A stretch of 64,000 bases of DNA. Source: Fasciolopsis buskii. Lineage: Eukaryota > Platyhelminthes > Trematoda > Plagiorchiida > Fasciolidae. The notes beneath the pieces were generated by a model. That model saw nothing but the letters and a program-made list of their open reading frames with translations. It was not told the origin of the DNA and made no database searches. The translations under genes and the position numbers were made by a program. The DNA lies in contig LUCM01004940.1 in the NCBI GenBank assembly GCA_008360955.1, forward strand, positions 120,277 through 184,276, given 5' to 3'. Positions 1 through 14,100 of the stretch are shown piece by piece. Position 1 is the stretch's first letter, and each line of letters begins with the position of its first letter.

Positions 1-1690
1 TCACACTGTCGTTCATATTTTGATCAAAAATTTGAAGTACTGAAAGTAACAGTGGCAATATTGTTTCACATTTCGATGTTTCCTCTGTCATCTATCGAGC
101 TGATTTTACGGAAGCCGTGTTAGTTTCCTTTTGTTGTTTATTACAAGACTGTCGGGCGAATTAAAAGTGCGAAATACTGTTTTTCTCTCAACCAGTTCTA
201 TTTTTCAGATTATTTTTCCTTACTATTAAGTAATGTTTGTTATCTGAGAGGTCAACGCACTTTTGGATGTTTTCCAACAAAACTGTCCCCCAGCAATGAA
301 TGACAAAACACACTCTTACTCAGTACACCAAGGAGTGTATACAAACAAAAGAATGAATTTAATTTACCGAAATTAATTTCATTTCTTTTCATTTTGATCC
401 ATTAACTCCCGCAGATTTTTGTTTCGAAACCGCTCGTTAGATTTATCCACAGAGCAGCACAATAAACACGTCATCATTGTGTAAAAATATACATTTTACT
501 TCGTTTCTCATTGTGACAATACATTTGTCCACCTAAACTCTCATCGGAACACGCGAGACCATATTTAAGCTCCTCGTCCGTTCATCGCTATCGAGAATGT
601 CAAATGCGAAATTTTTTACACGATCCAGTGAGATTCGGTGGCTTGTGCGGAATGGCAATCGATTATAGGGTTTCTTGATAGAGTAGGAGAAGGAACAATG
701 CATGCCGGTGCCAGTGAAAACGGCATAGACGTTCGATTCAGTTCAGTACACTGGATTTCGCAACAAACACCAATGGCCACCGTTTGCGTTCTCGTTTTGA
801 GAGAACAAAGATGGACCACTGGTATATTTTCAATCATGTTTGTTTTTTCCGTACACATAATTTGGATGAACAAGACATGGTGCGCTACGTCGTCTCTCGT
901 TTTATTTCAACACAGGTGTAGATTGAAAAACTTGACGTGTAATTTTTTATGAAACACATTCTTAAGTAAATGTCACGCATTCACGTTTGGTCCAAATATA
1001 CCTTTACATGCAGTGACGGAAAAGCACAGGTGGTCCAAGTGATCATCAAAGAATTTTTTCTTAGCTAGGTATTAACATGGGTTTTGTTAGGGAACCCCTA
1101 ACTTGCCAAAAGACTTTGCGTTTGATCTATTGAATTCTGTGGACAATACCAGCTAACAAGTTTACGAATGAGCGTATATGCTTAAATCTACTATATCGTT
1201 CTTGACAGAGTGTTACCATTCTCGTTTGCAAGCCGGAAGACATTTCACAAGAAATGTCCGTGACTTGAAGTCTTTACAAAGTAAGATTCAATGCAATGCC
1301 TAAACACAAAGTACATCATGCTTGCATAAGCCTATTGCCCACCTATGAGACAGATAACATCAAACGCCATAACCCTGTTGGTTTGCATACTAACCAAAAA
1401 TCCGAAATAATCCTAAACTCCAAAGGCAGCCCCAAAGACTGAAATTTGTTCTGGGCATTAGCTAAATTACATCGCTACGAACTTGTTTCGTAGTTTCATC
1501 CCACTCGGGAAGTGAACCTGTAACAACCAGTTATGATGGCAATGACAGAACTGGAATATTGGCTGAATTCTGGACACATTTGCTAGCTGAAGGGGGAAAC
1601 TAGCCATCCAAGAGTTTTAGCCCTAACTCTGCCTGGTAAAAAATCAGAAACACGAATACTTTGGTCTCCATACCCTCAAGTGATGAACAA
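1..1690. other. No gene recognised
   Basis: AT-rich DNA with only short open frames on both strands, the longest about 100 codons near 0.64-0.95 kb and lacking any family motif. I see no tRNA-like boxes, long repeats or recognisable protein fragments. It probably represents intron or intergenic DNA. Confidence 0.5.
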
Positions 1691-1692
1691 AA

Positions 1693-1765
1693 CGGTTTCT
1701 TTATGGTGAGTTGGGCGATGATATCACATGGTGAATTATTTCATGAAAATGAGAATAATCAGACA
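1693..1765 (+). repeat. Ribozyme-SINE tail fragment
   Basis: This stretch matches the segment that follows the hammerhead in the better-preserved copies at 24.33-24.40 kb and, inverted, at 31.68-31.74 kb. The shared landmarks, in order, are GGTTTCTT, then a GAGTTGG-like block, GATGATATCAC, GGTGAATTATTTC and ATGAAA. The tRNA-like head and the ribozyme are not recognisable upstream, so this is a 5'-truncated or eroded copy. The match is by eye; the identity is clear over about 60 nt and then fades. Confidence 0.65.
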
Positions 1766-4700
1766 CCCGCTCCCACCTTATCCCGACAGCTAGTGCTGGA
1801 AGTAGCAAAGTCAACCTGTGTTGTTGAGCTGACACTGGAAACTTTATAGACGTTAAGTGTTTCAGGGCACGATACTTGTTTGTCTTGCAAACTGTTGCCA
1901 GGATGATCAAAATTGCAGTCATCAGTTGTGAAAATATACTGTTGTTTGTCCTGTCCCTAACAGGGAATAACAGCTTTGGAGACTCTTGTGACACGAATTC
2001 ACAATGGTGAGCTTATCATAGATTTTCACTCAGCCGCGTTTTATTTTATAGAAACATTAGTGAATTACCTCTTTCCAACGATCATTATACTGGACTTTGT
2101 GGTTCACCTCATTGAGAAGATCAGTTCATCGACCCTCCCGCCGAAATCTACGACATCCATTATTATCGAGTTTACAGTTAGTTGTGAACATTCTCGGCCA
2201 CAGTGCGCATGATCCCGAACTACTGGCGACCACGGATTTTTAATTATATTTTACTCTCTACTATTTTAACAGCGCCATTTGTCACCTAGTTTGCAGGGAC
2301 ACAGTTCGTGTGATAACGTTTTCCTGGGGAAACTAGGGAATAAGAGTCAACAGCCGCTACTTACAAAGGCGGTATCATAATTCTCTTTTATGTGTATCGA
2401 AACATGGAAACTGCATTGCTTTTCCGCTTTTCATGTCGACTACGTGATAAACACTAAAAAAGGCCTTCATCTGAGACGGAAACAAAACTGCGCACAGCAT
2501 TTCTTCTGGGAACATATCTCACTGCCTGATTGATTTCAGTTAAGCGCTCTTTTAAGAATTTACGGAAGTTTGGCTGCAAAAAGCGACTTAGAGCAAGATA
2601 GGTACAAATGAAAGATGACGATATGATTTAGACTTTGCGCTACCGACCGAACAACTGAGCAAACAACTGATTACGGATGTCAGCATTAATGGGAGTTCAG
2701 AGTTCAGACCTACTGTGGATATGGACACACAAATGAAGGCGGGTTCATAAGGACAGAACCAATACTATGGAAATCGGACCGCGTATTATGCAAATGACTT
2801 TTAAAAATATACATAGAATAACGCTGTTTGTCACTTTTGTCAGCATGCAACAGGATGTCAATCATGATTCTAAGCAAACTCGGGTTACAAACACCGGTAG
2901 GATGAAGCAAAACTATTCGGCCATGCTGGATGTATTTAGCTTACTTCGGTCTTTATTTTCAAGTTTGACAGAGAACTCCATGTTTTTCGCCTCTGAAAAT
3001 TTTTCGCCCATATTACTCCAGACTCACACCCACGTCTGAATTCTCAAAACTCAGACAGGTGTGTGTGGTAAATGCTTTGTCATGAATGAGTCTACTGGAC
3101 TAACAAATTCACTTTTTCCTAATCACTTCCTTTCTGGATTGAATTTGTACGTTGTTTTCAACTAATATTGACTTGCTTGGCTGGAATTAAAATGGACTCG
3201 GGGTTGGCCAAGAGTTCCTAAAAGAGACATGTTAGATGAAATTTCGGATCGTTCAGTTTTCATAAAGTTCTTCCGGAATGACCCATTTGGGTATCCGAGG
3301 TTTAGAAAACTTTGTTCTGCATTCTCTCAAACATGTAGTTGCATCGCTATCAAAAATGAACATTTCTGGCCACCGAACAGCCTTCGGAGTAGAGAAACTT
3401 CCTGAGTCAAGAAATGTCTCGTCCGTTAGGCAGCAAACCAATGTCGACTTGTTATCCAGAACTACATAGTGATCCACAGTGTTTACAATCATACAACTTG
3501 TTGGTTTACCGAAATGGTTTTGATTTCTTTTAGGCGAAGAACTAGGATCGCGTATGTCTCTGGTCGTAGTCATTCTTTTCCGGTCGCTCGCAGTGTGATC
3601 CTTGCAGAAATGTATCCAATTTGTTTTTTTGTATCGAATGTAGCAAGTCATAAAAATTTTAATTGCTTCAGGCCCTCAAAAATGAATCGGGCAACTGCAA
3701 GAGCAGTCTATTGATTAATGAGGGACTATACATACAGGAGAACAAGAAAGACCTATAGACATCCTTCGATTCGGATTAACAACTTAAAAGTACTCATTAG
3801 CTGAACTTTGGGTGATTTTGCCCCATTAATGTGAACCATAGTTAAACTCTGGGGGTTTTCGCCACTTAGTGCCTTTTGACTGTCGCCTACTAAGTACGGA
3901 TTGTGATTAGACATACCTAGCCTTCAAAAGAAACTGTGTATAATTCTAGCCACGTTAATCTCACAAAGGCTCGTCATATGAAAATCATCGCTCATAGTCA
4001 GATAAATCGGTAGTCCAGTTTAAGAAAGGTGTAGATTTCCTCATTAGCAGGGGTACAAATCTCTGGGACATTTACGAAGGTTTGTGAATTTTTTCACATT
4101 AACGCCTGTAACAAATCGGACCAATTTTCGGCAGTTTAATGAAAGTGAAATCGCATTTGAACATCGAACCAACGAAATTTCATCAGTCGATGGTCTAATC
4201 AAGCCCAAGTAAACTGCGAACTTGCGTTCTTGGCTTAACAGATCGACACGTGAACCAGACTATTACCTTGCTGTCTGACAATCCCCAGACCACGTCAACT
4301 TATTGGGAAAGAATGGGACAGAAACATGTCTGGTGACCGTAGCCCAGGATGGAACTTCTGTCATCAAACAACGTGAAACCGTAAATAGCCGAGGTTTTTG
4401 TATTACCAAGAAAACTGAACTAGGGTCGGTAACCGTTTTTGATTTCACAACGGGTTATCATTAGCAGGTTTGGTTGTGCAAAGATCATTTTCTCGTGTTC
4501 ACTTACTAGTTTAGTTAACCCTCTTGATCCTTTCAATCGCCCTCTTGGCAGCTGTGTTTCACAAGCAAACTTCCATGGCTAGATAAATCCTGTGTTTGCT
4601 TAAAGTTAGGATCTTTTAGAGGTATTGGTCATCCAATCAAATGCCTTAGAAGGATGGATGCACAGACAGAGCACAAACAGAAGTATATGTTTGGTCTTGT

Positions 4701-7380
4701 ACTGATTGACTTCCGGTAGAATGTGGCACGAAAAGCCCACTGGAACTGTGTCACGTTTCAAATAAGTGTTCAAATGCGAAGACTAGCAAAACAAGTGGGT
4801 AATGTTGCTTCAAAAAGCCAAGTGAATGTGAATTATGTATGGAATGCGGTGAGTTGATCTAATCAACTGATCATCCTTAACTGTTGGGAAAATATTAAAG
4901 CATGAATAGGAGCCTTTTATAAATTTCCCACGTAGACTACAATTCCCAATGTTTATCATATCGTTGGATATGAACCTATTCACCGATCTATTCAGTCTCC
5001 ATCTTTTCACCTGTTCTTTTACTAGTAAACGAGGGCAAACGCACGTGCCTACTCACGGACGCATGTTCAGTTTGAAGTGTCGCTTTCAGGCATTCAGCCA
5101 ATGTCAGTGCAATTCCAAAATAGCGCCCAGTATAAGTGAAACAGAACCTGAAAGCGGCACGCTTTGTGAGGAATGTTGTTTTCATGGCATCCTTAAAAAT
5201 GAACGTTATTTAAAACATTTCCAGTGGACAATCCGGATACTCACGTATTTTTCGTAAAAGTATTACGGTTGTTACAGTTGTTGGCTTCGTATGCAAACTG
5301 GATGATCGGCATGCCGTTGCCAAATAGGAATAAAAATGCACCAGTCAAATGCTCGAAAACGAACATTGTGTTGGTTTAGCCGCAAGATCTCCTAATCTTG
5401 CCGAATTTTTAGTTACAATTAATTTGTTGACGATTATCTTTTTGAGACTCATCGAATAAGAATATACTTGATGCAGTCCTGAAACCAGGGTAAGAAACAG
5501 TGGAGTGCTCGAAGTAACATGTATGAATGTGAACTGAAACGCTTTAGTTGCTCGGTATTTTGTCTACTTGGCCCTCGAACTAACGGAAACTAATTTAGTG
5601 AACATCAAGTTTTAACTGTTCTTTAAGTGGGGTTTAAGTAGAAGAACCCTGACAAGGTGGTCATCCTCAAAATTGTCAATTCTTTTCTTAGTGGACCAGA
5701 TAGTCTACAAAATTTTACTTGTTACCATTCGATATGATTTACTTGCAAAGGCTAGTTGGATATAAAGGATTTTATGTTCATTTTAGAAGTGAAAATAGAC
5801 ATTTGAAACTAGAAGGAAAAGCAATCCCTTACACGAATTACATTCTGAATCAGTTTAACATTTTTGCTGGAGAAGGCATTTGCCGTCAGCAGCAGGTCTG
5901 AAGATCAGACAGTTTAACCGCCGTTGATGTCAAAATTTGATAGGGATTCTAGTGCATCAAGCTGTTGATTCATTTTTGAATCAATGAAGAGAGCTTTGAA
6001 GTGTTTCTCCAAGGCGAATATACCGTCCGCGTCCCAGTCCTCAGAAGAACATTGGGCAATTTTCACAGGACAAATGCGGACAGTTTGGATGGACAAACAT
6101 TCTCGATTTTGTTCGGAAACATTTTGAATTGGCCATCTAAAGGAAAATCTAAGTAAAACAACGGAGAACAGATTGATAACATAGATTTGCAGAACGTATT
6201 TTCATGTTGGTTAGGCTGGCTATATTGTGCAGTATGACGGTCTCAATGCTAAGATTACAGGAGGGAAATAACACTGCTTTTGCGGTCATGGAGTCTTTCG
6301 TTTCCTGATGCTATCTGAAATATGCCCACTTATCTTTTCGAAGACCGGCTTTGGAGTTGTCTGATGCGATTGATCATGTTCGGTTGCTGATGGATTTACA
6401 AGCTAACAAAGCTAGTTCTTCTTTGAGTGTTTACCATCAAGGTGCGGCGGACTGGTGCAATTAAAACACAGATATGAAACCATGAGAACACAGAAGAGTA
6501 CTGATTCATCTCACTGATTCAAGTTACGTGCAGTTAGATTGAGCACATGCAAAGCTGTGGTAGACAATCCTCTGTAAGTCCCTGGAGTGGACAGGAACGG
6601 TAGGACACCTGACACAAAGGGAACACAACGGTTTATTAGGGCCCTGTTCATCTCGGTATGCATATGGTAAATATGACTTGATATATTTCATTACAACAAT
6701 GACTGATCATTTAAATCTGGGATTGCTGATGCTGCCAACTCTGCAATAAAAAATCATAGTATGTGCAGGCGATGAGAAGAGCAACACTGTGGGATAAGGC
6801 TACCCAGCGAGTCATTCAGCGGCGCATGAGAACAGTGATCCATGTGTCGCACGGACCTCCGATTGGCCTTATAGACTTTGCATGAATGTTGCTTATGGGA
6901 AACTCTGTGTGCTGCAGTATGAATCAGTGAAGCAAGGTCTGCACTACCACTTTCATCAAAATAGTCGGAAGAAATATGGCAAGACATCGTGTGCGCGTCA
7001 GGGGGAAGCATATGAGACACATTTGAATCCCATTTTAACAGTTGAGATCTGGGCCGAAATAAGTGCACGTTTGTGCCCAAATCGAGCAGCCAATGAAGCG
7101 CTTAGGCCGTTGTTTGAATTTAATCAGCGGTTGTAAATCCGAAGAAGAAAAACATAACTGGTTCCATTTCTCGACTCGCGAAATGAACACCGAGAAACGA
7201 AAAGATGGACGAAGGTTTGCAGGCGAAACAAACGTTTGAACAAAAATTTAGAAGTGACCGAGGTTCTAGAAAATATGTATGACGTGACGCAAAAGAAATA
7301 AATGAATGCCAGATGGAGAGGTGACAACAGAATAAATAGAGTGATGAGGGAAAGACTGAAAGAAACAATGGCAAATGTGA
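1766..7380. other. No gene recognised; unannotated AT-rich DNA
   Basis: No conserved protein motif, tRNA-like box or long repeat was seen. The longest frame is 132 codons on the minus strand at 3253-3651, overlapped on the plus strand by two shorter frames. It has no motif I recognise and is compatible with chance or with an eroded element. The stretch from about 7140 to 7380 becomes purine-rich as it approaches the GATA tract. Confidence 0.45.
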
Positions 7381-7383
7381 CTA

Positions 7384-8155
7384 GACTGAAATAGATAAAC
7401 CGATACATAGATAGAGAGACAAGAAAAGATAGAAGCGAGGGCATAGGAAGTTACGGAGCAGAGAAAGAGAGATATAGAGAAGTATATATATATAGGGACA
7501 GATTGATAAATTGATAGATAGACAGAGAGAGAGGTAGAAAAATAGATAGATGGAAAGGTAGGTAGATAGATAGTTAGTTAAATAGATCAATAGGTGAAGG
7601 GATAGAATGTTTTGTAGATTGAAACCAGTGAATGGATTGAAAAGCAGATAGATAGATATTTACACAGGTAGACTAATAGATAGATAGATTTATCTATTTG
7701 TAATAGGAAGTATTGGATAGGTAGATAGATAGACAAATAAATATACATATAGTGAGATATTTGGTTATGTATCTCAATGATTTTAGGTAGATTAAGTGAT
7801 CGCCGGATAGTTAGTTCAATGGATAGATAGATGATAGCGAGTGAAATAATTTAACGGATAATGGATATATAAAACAACTCACGCAGGGACATGAATATAC
7901 AGATTGATACGCAGGTTGATAATTTGATATATGGACTTGTAGATGGTTAGATAGGTTTATAGATATTTTGTTAGGTATTAGTTGATAATATAAATATATA
8001 CGAGTGAACAGTTACACAGATTGATTGATACTAGTGGATAAATGGCTAAATAGTTAGATTGACGTTTGAATACGTAGGCAAATAGATTGATGGACAAACA
8101 GATTGTTAGACTGACAGTGGATAGCGTCGATGGGATAGATAGGCTGATAGATAAA
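7384..8155 (+). repeat. Degenerate (GATA)n simple-repeat tract
   Basis: About 770 bp are dominated by GATA/TAGA tetranucleotides with interspersed GACA, GGTA and GATT variants. Pure runs are short (three to five units), so the tract is old and interrupted. On the minus strand it gives artefactual frames of repeated Leu/Ser/Ile/Tyr residues that should not be taken as genes. No flanking duplicated unit longer than the tetranucleotide was seen. Confidence 0.9.
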
Positions 8156-11100
8156 AAAGGATGGTTCTAGCAGATTGATGTGCATCTTGCTATTCTCCTT
8201 CTCCGGTTTGCGATCCAATTCTATTTAGAACCAGAGGGTTTGTTCGAGACTCGTGACTAGACTCCCAATAATTAACCTTTTATCATTTCCGCTCAGTTCC
8301 ATAACTACACTGAACTCTTTGCCGCGACTACCGACTCGCTTGTCCATTACATCGGGCGAAGTATGCATTGATGAGCATGCGATCATTTGGAGTCCCGTGG
8401 CTTATATTCAGCTCGCATCCTATCTCCCCATGCTTACCTCGAGGCCCCGTATGTAAATCATAAAGCTCCTACTGACAACATTCTCCACGGTTGGAATGGC
8501 TTATAGTCATCTAGTGTCTTAGGTGGTTTTTGGTCTCGCTGCGCACCTTTTCTCAAACATCGTAAGCCTCTAACTTTTAGATCCTTTAGTTTGCACAATT
8601 TCTTCTAGGTTGATCAACAGGCATGTTTGCGTTCAAAATAAGCTGAATCGCAATCAACGTCTGCTGCGTCAGTTTAACACCAATTCAACATCCGGCAGTG
8701 CAATTCAACCGACTGTTTGCTGTATATCATCAAAATATTTCTCGCCCACCTCATGAGACGAAGCAACTTCAGCCACATTTAGTGTAATTTAGAAAATATT
8801 CTACATCCATAAATTGGATCCCGATTAATGATAGGTGCTGTGCCGCAAGAATCCTCGGTTAGTTGGAATAAGAAGGGGTAACTGTTTAAAGTGCAACCAA
8901 TTTGGAAATGGGGTTTAGTTCCAACTAGCTTTATCTTTGACATGCGAAAGGAAGTTCTCACTATCAGCGGCTCTGATACTGTAGTACAGCTACAGATTTC
9001 GTTGCGTATATTGAGAAACCTATTAAGTCAGAGTCACGTTAAGTTCAAAATACTGATAACGAGGATGAACTACTTCAGCTTGAGGTAAACAGTAGCTTCT
9101 TTCTGTTTAGTGCTAACCTCGGACATAGTTCCAGTCGCACAGTCATAAGGCACTCTAACTCACCGATTAATTTGAATCAGATCAATCTTGTGGCAATAAT
9201 TTCGTTGCAGCTCGAAAGCCATCAACGAAAGCCACAAAATCGGCAAGCAGTAGCGAATTTCTAATAAGTTATGAATATAAACTATCAGACGAGCTAAGGA
9301 CGCCAACTGTCATTAACGTTGATATGCAACGTGAACAAATAAAGTGGGCAGTACACTTATTAGCGAGTTCCATCTACGGTAGTAAGTCCGAGGGTTAGCC
9401 AAGTTAATGGACCTCGAGAAAGCGGCTGAGTCTAATAGAGAAAAAGAGCTATTTGTCGCTTCGTGAGGAGATGAGTAAGTTAAGGCAACCATCGATGTTT
9501 GTGTAGCATCGTCATGGTTGGATGGAGTGATGGATTAAGTGCATCATAGATTAGCAATAGAGTATTGGGCACTGGTTCAGGGACTATTTTATCATAGCAC
9601 AACAGACAGAAGAACTCCATGACTAGGCCACGTATTGTTTGGCGAAAACTGCTTTCCGTTCATCTGAAGAAATGGGAGAAACAACAAGTGATACGGCTAC
9701 TTGCAAGGAGAAAATGTAAAGCGAAATTAGGTGAGCTAATTGTCGCCCGTCTTCATGGCAACAGTCCGGATGTCAAGCATTTAGTTAGTGACACTGACGG
9801 GTATATCAAACAACCGTAAACAGGGATGATCATATGGTTCTTTTTCGTCAATACTAAGAGACTGATAAGAAATGTACGTTTGTAGAGTGAGACCGTGTTT
9901 CGTGTGTTGGCTATGAGGGTATTCGTTTTTCCGCCTAAGTTCACTTTGCATCCAACTCACTTTTTCCTTTCTTTTGTCAGCAAGGGATCAGCGGAGCTCT
10001 TTTTGCGGTCTAATGCTGAACAATAATGTTAGTGACATTAATACAACGGTGACACCTGTGAATAAAAAATAATTTTTCTTAGCTCGAAGCAAAGGAATTT
10101 CGCTTTCGTGGTTTAATATTATAAATTAACATCGAAATAATATGCACAGATTCCAGAAGTGATATTTCAGTTTCCATGCTGTGAAGTCGAGGGAGGATGG
10201 ACTGACTGGAACACTCGACATACGAAATTCGAACGGAGCAGTGATAATCACTTTGCTACGGATGCGCATGTGATTACACCACATTTTCGGTAAGAAAAAT
10301 GACTGCAGAATGAAATGAAAAGCTCCCACACTACTTCCAAATGGGACCAAAACTTTCGGATCTGTTAAAAGGCATCCGAAATTAGATAAAAGTGTTCCAT
10401 GTAGACCTTTTATTTATTCCACAGCAAACAGTAGCCAGAAATGTTTCCAAGTTATTGAAGTTCCAGTCGGCATTTGCAAGTTTACTGTAGAATTATTCCA
10501 CAAGTGCACGGAACTTGGAAGAAATTTCAAAGCAACTGGATGTTAAACAGAGAAAGGCTGTGCTTAGTTTGTCTTTGTGCATTTGTGTGTTTTTGTTTTG
10601 TACCATAAATCGTGAGATCGGGTGCTGGACGTGAGTTCCTATCACCAAGGTCGATAATGTTATGATCAGGTCCCCGACTCACAAGCGGCAGCAAACCTAC
10701 GTCTGCTCCCTAAAATAGCAGATTAAAATGTTGGCAAACATTTCACCCGTCGAAATGCACACCAGAGTGTGTCTACGCGGTTCGGACACAAATAAGCAAG
10801 ATCTCAGTAATCTGGTCGCAAGGCCTTCCCAAATAGTTTTGACATATTTCTAAATAATTGTGGGAAATAACTTCATGATTTGCTGCTAATTCCAACCGGT
10901 TGCGATAGAACGATGGCTGCCAGGTTTTCCATCGGATAAATATCAGTAAAACATCTACATCTAGTATATCAATGAACACCATGGAATTATCATGCGAGTG
11001 TGAGAATTTTCATTTGTATGTCTTGGATAACTGTTCCCATTTTCAACCGTTTACTGAATTTCAACGATGTTTGCTGCAGCACCCATCCATCACTGGTTTT

Positions 11101-14100
11101 TCAGAGCCCTCGATCACTGTTTAGCCAGGTGGACGTTTGTAAAAATGAATTCTCTGTTTGAAGTCTGCATGAAAATTTCGTCAAACGAATCAAAAGACGT
11201 AGCTTCTGGGGCCGAGATGAATGAAAAAGAAAAGTATGAGTTTGCTAACTGAAGACGTGGTTGACAGATGTCATATCGTATCACATAATATGCGGTACGA
11301 AGTTATTATCGCCCGCTAACTTTGACCAATTTCATTTATACGAAGGGAGGGGGAGAAATATCTCTCTTTCATATGCAGTACTTAAGTGAATCCTACTCAC
11401 GTGAATTTACCCCCTACTAAATTATGAAATGCGTAGGGAACTAATGATGAAATACAAGTCCACGATTACAAACTGATGCTGTCCAAGAATGTGTGCAACT
11501 ATAAAAAAAAGAAAATAGTAGGCGAATGGCCGAGAGACATTCGCCCTCATGACAAGACCAACTTCGCGGTTGTGCTGATAATCTGGCGTGCGCCCCGATC
11601 TATTGTCCGTGCAAGGATTCTCGTACCACGGAAATCGAAGGGTGAGTAAAAGCGCAGGTATGCGCAAGTACATATCGCGTTTCCTACATTTTTCCTTACC
11701 GTCAACTGCGATCGACCCTTGTGTGTGCCCTTTGGTTTTTGGAAAACTTGAACAATGAAATTTTCAACACTTCTCAGCTACCAAATACCGGTATCTTATC
11801 GAAAACAGTGGGTAAAAATTTGGATTTTTGCATTGTAAATAACCCCGATCTAATCATCCTTCATCAGAAGGCAACTGAGACTGCACAGACATCAAACCAT
11901 CCGCTTTGATGTAAGATCAGATCACCTAGAAATATTCTACATAACCCTACCAAAGGAGAATCAGTGTACTATAGAGGTGTTCGAGAAGATATGGCTTTCA
12001 AAAGCAGTGACTAATTTAAGCCTCCATTCGGACGTCCGAATGTTTTTCTCATCTGTATGATGACGCTTGAGTCGGAAGCATTAGTTCGGCCGACTTATCG
12101 TTTCCATACCCGAGGCCACCTTGCTAAAAAGAAGAGGAACGACACCGAAATTTTATTCATATCAATAAATAATGATAGGATTTAAATGAATCACAGCTGG
12201 AGCAGAAAAACCTGAAACATTTTCAAGCTCTCACGAGGCACCAAATTGAAAATTTGAACATTCGAAATCACTGAAAAATTCTGAGCCAAATAAGTCATTA
12301 TCACGTACTAGCAGTTTGACAGCACAAACTTCAAGTAATTCACTCGATGTATCCAGAACTCACTTCAACTTGTTTCCAAAAATGAAGCCATGATGGACGA
12401 CTATGGACCTCGTCATCGGTTGTCGTGTAGTTCACAAATTTAGATCTGCCTTTATAGTAGTGCTAGCCTTTGTGGCTAAACTCAAATGACAGAACAACTT
12501 AAGTTCGTCCCATGTTTGTGCATTTACTCGGCATTTGGTCGAAAGTCTTTCCACTAAGCTAATGTGAAATTCACCTCTTCTGTTCATCAGTCGAATCAGC
12601 TGTTTCTCTCAAGCATTTTGTTCTGTCAGTTGAGTACACCATTATTAATCTTACTGCTGAGGGGTTTTTGCAAACCTATCCGATTAGTACTGATTATATT
12701 CAAAAATGCCAACCGAATAACCCAGGGAAAGAATCGAAAAATTGCTTTGTCATTTATGGTTATTTATTGCTGAACGCCGTCTTATGAGCAATGCAGCATT
12801 CTCTTTGCCTTGCGAATTGTGACCCAAAATATCCGGAATATTGGCAAGTTACAACGTCTACTACCGTCGTGTCACTCATAATAGGTTTTGCATTCAGTTG
12901 ATCAGTAAAACTTATGTCAGTCAATGTGCGCAATTCTGACCAAAGAGGTTCAGCTACATGAAAAGATATATTCAAGTTGGTCGTGGAATCTAATCATGTG
13001 ACGGAAAATCTTTCTTTCATTCAGCATTAAATTTCTCTGAATGTTCGCAGTAGTCTGATCTGATTTTCGAATGATTTGTCATGCGGTATCAACATTCATT
13101 TTGCCAATAAAAACCATGGAGGCATTGTGGGGCTGTTTAATTGTTAGCCATGTAGGTGTTCGATGAACTGTTTCCAATCGGACCGGCTGGATGATGCCAC
13201 TGCATTGCTAATCATTGGGAAAATTTCTGTATGAGTCCATGCCTGCATCCAATTTCTCAAGAAGTTTTATTTCCCCTACCCTTTTTCTCTGGAAGTATTT
13301 CTTCCATTCATGTACATCAGGAAAGCCTGTTCATCAAATGCATTCAGAGTGTGACTCTGTATCATCACATCCCAATCAAGCCAAGCATTCCGTCTAGCAA
13401 AGTAGTCCAAGGACGATCTCGTGAACGGGCATGCCAAGAGAATTTTTAAAGTTTATTTCTCGAGCGCTTCAAATGTCCGGTAATTGTTTGGAAAAACACC
13501 ATGGTAATCCAATCTCTTCAACTCTTTTTCTTACGTGTTCATAAAGAGTGAGTGTATTTGCGTTCACCATTCACCACAATCTATTTGTGTTGCGGTCAAC
13601 CGTGAACATAGCACAAGGTCTCTGAATTTCAATTCTACGGGTTTCATGTCTCAAAATGCAAATCATAGGGACTCTGATTCCATTTGAGCTCATCTGGCAA
13701 TTTGTCACTCTTCTGAATTTTCTGTTTGACTGATTACAAATCTACCTCATAATTCGGATCTGGATTGTTCATTCAACCAAATGAAAATGCTAGTCCTAAT
13801 GCGGTCTGTATAATAAATCAAGACAAATTAGTGTGCTTTGCAACAAGATGATTCAATTCGTGCTTCATGGTTCTCCATGTAATTGAACTCAGTTTTCAAT
13901 CTATGTTGGTATGCGAGCACGAGTTAACCACAAGCAAACTTGATCCAACCCCTCCTATATCCATCTACGAGGATCACTAAGTGTACGAAATGAAAACGAG
14001 TGCGCAAGAAATTCCAGAATCTGCAACTAGGGAAGATTACCGAGATATAATCCGATTAGTAAACACATTGAATAAAGTCACTTTTACAGATGGACGAGCA

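Noticed and set aside
3253..3651. 132-codon minus-strand frame
   Set aside because: No family motif, no splice context and an overlapping plus-strand frame; its length is possible by chance in 64 kb.
7120..7590. Minus-strand frames rich in Leu, Ser, Ile and Tyr that look like membrane proteins
   Set aside because: They arise from purine-rich and GATA simple-repeat DNA and have no real protein pattern.
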